64,000 bases of DNA from Iris pallida (taxonomy: Eukaryota; Streptophyta; Magnoliopsida; Asparagales; Iridaceae), in assembly GCA_029216955.1 (NCBI GenBank), contig JANAVB010002199.1:17218293-17282292 (forward strand), given 5' to 3'. Shown here piece after piece: positions 56,978 to 64,000 of the stretch. The position numbers were made by a program, and so were the translations under genes. Under the pieces are notes generated by a model that was given only the letters and a program-made list of their open reading frames with translations, ran no database searches and had not been told where the DNA came from. Positions within the stretch are counted from its first letter, which is position 1. The number at the start of each line of letters is the position of its first letter.

Positions 56978-57304
56978 ATAGCGATGTATATTAGCGACGG
57001 CGAAAAAAGCAGTCGCCGATAATTGACTATAGCGACTCCTAGTGTTACACGTCGCTGATCGTCGCTGCGTAGCGACGTTCCGAGATGTAGAGTTTATTAC
57101 GTCACTGAATTGCGACGTTTTGCGACGGATATTTGTTTACGTCGCTGTATTGCAACGTTTTACGACGTAGATTTTATACGTCACTGACGTATTTCATATA
57201 GGGTTACTGGCCCGATCGAAATCACAATTTTTTACCCTAAAGTTTTTTGTTCCCGCTCGATCCCCCTCCCCCCTCTCCCCCCGGCGAACCCTCCCCTCCG
57301 GCGA
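56978..57304. mobile_element. TAGCGACG-rich DNA transposon end
   Basis: Repeats of TAGCGACG, CGTCGCTG and TTGCGACG in both orientations, with TTGACTATAGCGA twice, as in subterminal regions of DNA transposons. It adjoins the truncated copia gag on one side and the gypsy LTR at 57305 on the other. 57250-57300 is a C-rich tract. Superfamily not decided. Confidence 0.5.
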
Positions 57305-61188
<3,884 letters not shown>

Positions 61189-61441
61189 AATCTACCCTCA
61201 TTAAAAAAATTCGTCCTCGAAATTAAAACGGTCGTACTCTTCTCTAGGTCAAGCACCCAACAATCAAGGTCTACTAAATTTTATCCGAAAGTTATATAAC
61301 ATGTAACCCAGGAAATTAGAACACATGCATGGTTTTAAATCTCTACAGTATCGTATTGTTGCAGTCTTCATTGGGATTTTCTATTTAATCTAGCATGATC
61401 ATCACATATGCAACTAAAGGTACTAAGAAAGCAATTATCAA

Positions 61442-62968
61442 TCAATGGACGGAAAGAACAGGTAAAAGAAAGAGCAAGACCCTACCTCCTAGTCCAATAC
61501 GTGCAGGATCCTCAACTGTCATCGCAAAAGCCCTATCCTGGCGGGGTATATCCCGCTGCTGGTGGAGGGCGTGATGCGGTACCATAGGTGGCCTACCCTG
61601 TGCTCCCTGAGCTGCACGGCGATGGTTCGTAGGACAATCTCTCAACTGATGTCCAGCCTCCCCGTAATAGAGGCACAAGCCCAGCCTCTTCCGGCAGACC
61701 TCCCAGATGTGATCGGGCTTCTTGCAGTAGCCGCAAGGAGCCCCATGCTGAGGCTGCCTCTGCTGAGTGTGCTGCACCTGCTGTTGAACCGGTGCTCTGG
61801 CCTGCACCTGCGGCTGGTGATGCTGGAAAGAACGATGCTGAAGCTGAGGGCGCTTAGCAGCCCCTGCGCTGCTAGAAGCTCCCGAGAAAAGATCACGCTC
61901 CCTCTTAGGCTTCAAGCCCCACTCCCGCTCAACCTTGCGGGCCTCCGCGTAGATCTGGGTATAAGTCTCATAGAAGGAGGGAATGTGGATCTTGATATCC
62001 CAAGTGAGCCCCTCCCTGAAACGGCTCGCCCTAATCTTCGGGTCTCGAACCATGTACTCTGCGTATCGGCTCAGACGGCCGAACTCCGCTGCGTACTCTT
62101 CCACAGATAGACTGCCCTGCTGCAGATCCTGGAACTGTCGCACCAGGTCAATCTTGTCCGTGGAGGAAAAGAACTTCTCCTTGAAGAGGAGCTTGAACTC
62201 TGCCCAAGTACGGCCCTCTCCAGCTAGGGCTGGCTCGTTTCTGAACCAGGTGCGCGCAATGTCTAGCAACTGCAAACCTACCGCCTCGACCTTCAGGTCG
62301 TCTGCCAGGCGGGAGGCCCTCATCTGCCGCTCGATATCCTCGAGCCAATCATCTGCATAGACTATACCCTCGGTCCCGCTAAAGTCACGGGGCCCGAGCT
62401 TCTTAAAGTCCTGGATATCCCCGTACCTCGGTCGCGTCCCCGGATGAGGAGCCCTCTGCTCCACGGCTGCAAGGGCCAACTGATGGGCATCCTCCATGCC
62501 CTGACGCATCGCGTCTGTCTGCCTCTGCTGAGCCTCGTCCTGGGCTCTCTGAGTCTCCAGCATCTGTTGGAGGAAGGTAAGCATCTGCCCCATATCTGTA
62601 GGCAGAGGAGGTGGAGGTGGAAGTATGTCTGCAACTAGCGGAGGAATTCGCTGCACAAGAGGAGGAAGAGCGCCCCCGACAGCTCCCGGCACTACGGAAA
62701 GAGCACCCGCAACCCCAGGGACTGTCATCGAGGTAGCTGGAGGAGTACCCCCGAGAATCCCAACTGACGTCCCATCAGCAGGGGAAGTGACCGGAGCCTG
62801 TCCGCCAGAGGTGGCAGACCTCTCCGTCTCCCCGTGCTCCTCGCCAGGAGAGTGAGTCATAACTATCCTGGAGACAAATTGAAAAGAAGATATCAATATG
62901 GCACATGAAGGCAATATCAAAGGAGGACAGCTAGAATGCAGAAAATCAATATCAAAGACGGTAAGCAA
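61442..62968 (-). CDS. gag: Gag protein of the gypsy element
   Basis: An intact 508-codon frame. Residues 1-180 are a Pro/Gln-rich leader, and a Retrotrans_gag region follows (RDFSGTEG, ADDWLEDIERQMRASRLADD, ARTWFRNEPAL, EFKLLFKEKFFSS, SVEEYAAEFGRLS, FREGL). Near the C-terminus are two zinc knuckles: CGYCKKPDHIWEVC is complete, while CLYYGEAGHQLRDC has Tyr for the second Cys. Gag forms the particle that packages element RNA. The end (RAFAMTVEDPARIG) is where protease would normally begin; the frame then stops after 16 unrelated codons, marking the deletion point of pol. The true start may be a later Met, for example MTHSPGEEHG about 36 codons in. Confidence 0.88.
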   Translation of the reverse strand: MLTVFDIDFLHSSCPPLILPSCAILISSFQFVSRIVMTHSPGEEHGETERSATSGGQAPVTSPADGTSVGILGGTPPATSMTVPGVAGALSVVPGAVGGALPPLVQRIPPLVADILPPPPPLPTDMGQMLTFLQQMLETQRAQDEAQQRQTDAMRQGMEDAHQLALAAVEQRAPHPGTRPRYGDIQDFKKLGPRDFSGTEGIVYADDWLEDIERQMRASRLADDLKVEAVGLQLLDIARTWFRNEPALAGEGRTWAEFKLLFKEKFFSSTDKIDLVRQFQDLQQGSLSVEEYAAEFGRLSRYAEYMVRDPKIRASRFREGLTWDIKIHIPSFYETYTQIYAEARKVEREWGLKPKRERDLFSGASSSAGAAKRPQLQHRSFQHHQPQVQARAPVQQQVQHTQQRQPQHGAPCGYCKKPDHIWEVCRKRLGLCLYYGEAGHQLRDCPTNHRRAAQGAQGRPPMVPHHALHQQRDIPRQDRAFAMTVEDPARIGLGGRVLLFLLPVLSVH

Positions 62969-63124
62969 GATAAGAAAGAAAAGATCCTACTGTGATTGAG
63001 TACTCTTAGCCTATAGCCTATCCTAGATACGTACCGCAGGCTCGTAATAGCACTCTAAGTCGAGCGCCACTACGACATCGCACTAATTGCGACTTCAGGA
63101 CCTGTGTGGGCTACCACTAAAACG

Positions 63125-64000
63125 TGTCACGACCCGCACCCGCTAAAAGGGTACGTGACGCGACAACGCCCAGCCCTCACCAAAAAATTGGCGTGGAACA
63201 CTGTAGATTTTTCTACTCTAAACAGTTTATATATATATAACAAAAACCTGTCGAGAATATGGTCAACTCCGAACGGAGGACAAGCAATGAATATATATAT
63301 GAGTACTCAATCATGACTCTAAGATAACAAAGTAAAGACTGAAAGATAAAGACAACAAGACGATAAAATAATAACCTGTCAAGTCCAAACACCAAATAAT
63401 ATACAAGTCCAAGTCTCTAATACAATCCATAATAATAACAGTCTCAAAAGTAGCTGGAGACAAAGTCCAGTATAAAAGACCTACTCTAACTAAGCAAGGG
63501 GTAAGGTCTCGCCAGGCGGAGCTAAGCCCTGGGACCAAAGTCTCCAGGTCTAGGCCCACTACGTCATCCGGACCGTAGTAGGTACAGTAATCCCCCTCGT
63601 CTGCATTGTAATATTTTCACCATATCCTGTCAGGATGGAACGAGTACAATCTACTAACAACAGTTTCACAAGATGACAAAGCTATAGACTATAAATAGAG
63701 AGTATATACAAGAAAAATTATGGAATGTACATGTGAGTATCATGGCAAGGTAAGCTATAAAACTAAGCTAGAACAAGGCAAGTAAACTGATCATGGCATG
63801 TACAAGAATTAAGAATCATATATCTAGGTGTGTGGAATACTAGCTACAATATGTGGCCGGCTTGGGTCTGCACAAGGTCTACGATCAGCCAATCCCACGT
63901 GGAGTGTAGGATTGGTAGCATTCAAGGTCTACAAGAATAAACAAGGTGGATAATGACCAACATCTACACTAGTACTCCCCTCCCGACTGGTAGAGTGGAT
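63125..64000 (-). repeat. 5' LTR of the gypsy element, partial
   Basis: Matches 57305-58180 almost base for base. The sense sequence after the LTR (CGTTTTAGTGGTAGCCC) is not the initiator-Met primer site; the primer used is not recognised. Confidence 0.9.

Noticed and set aside
63061..63124. Primer-binding site of the gypsy element
   Set aside because: The sequence after the LTR contains TGGTAGCCC but does not match the Met-tRNA site or another primer that I can name, so none was annotated.

Overview
The window is nuclear DNA of a flowering plant, probably a eudicot. It has spliced genes with GT-AG introns, a TIC32-type short-chain dehydrogenase, an F-box gene, FAR1-type transposase sequence, and dense nested LTR retrotransposons, hAT, Tourist-like and Mutator-like elements. 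The species cannot be told from the sequence. Nothing bacterial or organellar was seen.

Layout. 1-3941 is the end of a long Ty3-type LTR. 3942-6690 is intergenic DNA with a SINE-like copy, a GC-rich minisatellite and a 1.46-kb foldback element. From 6788 to 52698 (+) lies one gene: a seven-exon TIC32-like short-chain dehydrogenase whose open reading frame (315 codons) can be followed from ATG to stop. Its exon 1 is at 6788-6899 and exon 2 at 47144-47375, so intron 1 is about 40 kb.

That intron is large because a small hAT-type element (ends at 7413 and 46114) sits in it, and a 38-kb Mutator-like element (MULE, 7603-45766) has inserted into the hAT. The MULE has inverted ends of about 230 bp, starts with G and ends with C, and is flanked by a perfect 9-bp duplication TTTATATAA. 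It carries gene-like cargo: an Ulp1/C48 protease gene with its catalytic residues kept, a decayed plant-mobile-domain/coiled-coil/Ulp1 gene, a decayed FAR1-type transposase on the minus strand, an F-box gene of SKIP19 type with a premature stop, a 109-codon unknown gene, and a gene resembling the putative plant transposon protein domain. It also carries many copies of the motif ACGGAGAATG and its complement, in introns and near both ends, and two long hairpin-forming inverted repeats.

The MULE was itself invaded. A non-autonomous LTR element (9431-17044, duplication CCAAC) lies in an intron of the Ulp1 gene. A solo LTR (21390-24323, ATCGT) lies in the mobile-domain gene. A solo LTR (30369-31909, GACAG) lies in the transposase gene. 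34.8-37.9 kb is a patchwork of gypsy fragments.

The remaining introns of the dehydrogenase hold smaller DNA transposons with clear duplications (48865-49744 hAT; 50813-51229 Tourist-like; 51680-51851 hAT MITE). A decayed copia element in antisense orientation lies in its 3' flank (52809-56977). From 57305 to beyond the right edge is a gypsy element with 3.9-kb LTRs that keeps an intact gag but has lost pol. The host gene and the youngest elements look intact; most MULE cargo is decaying.
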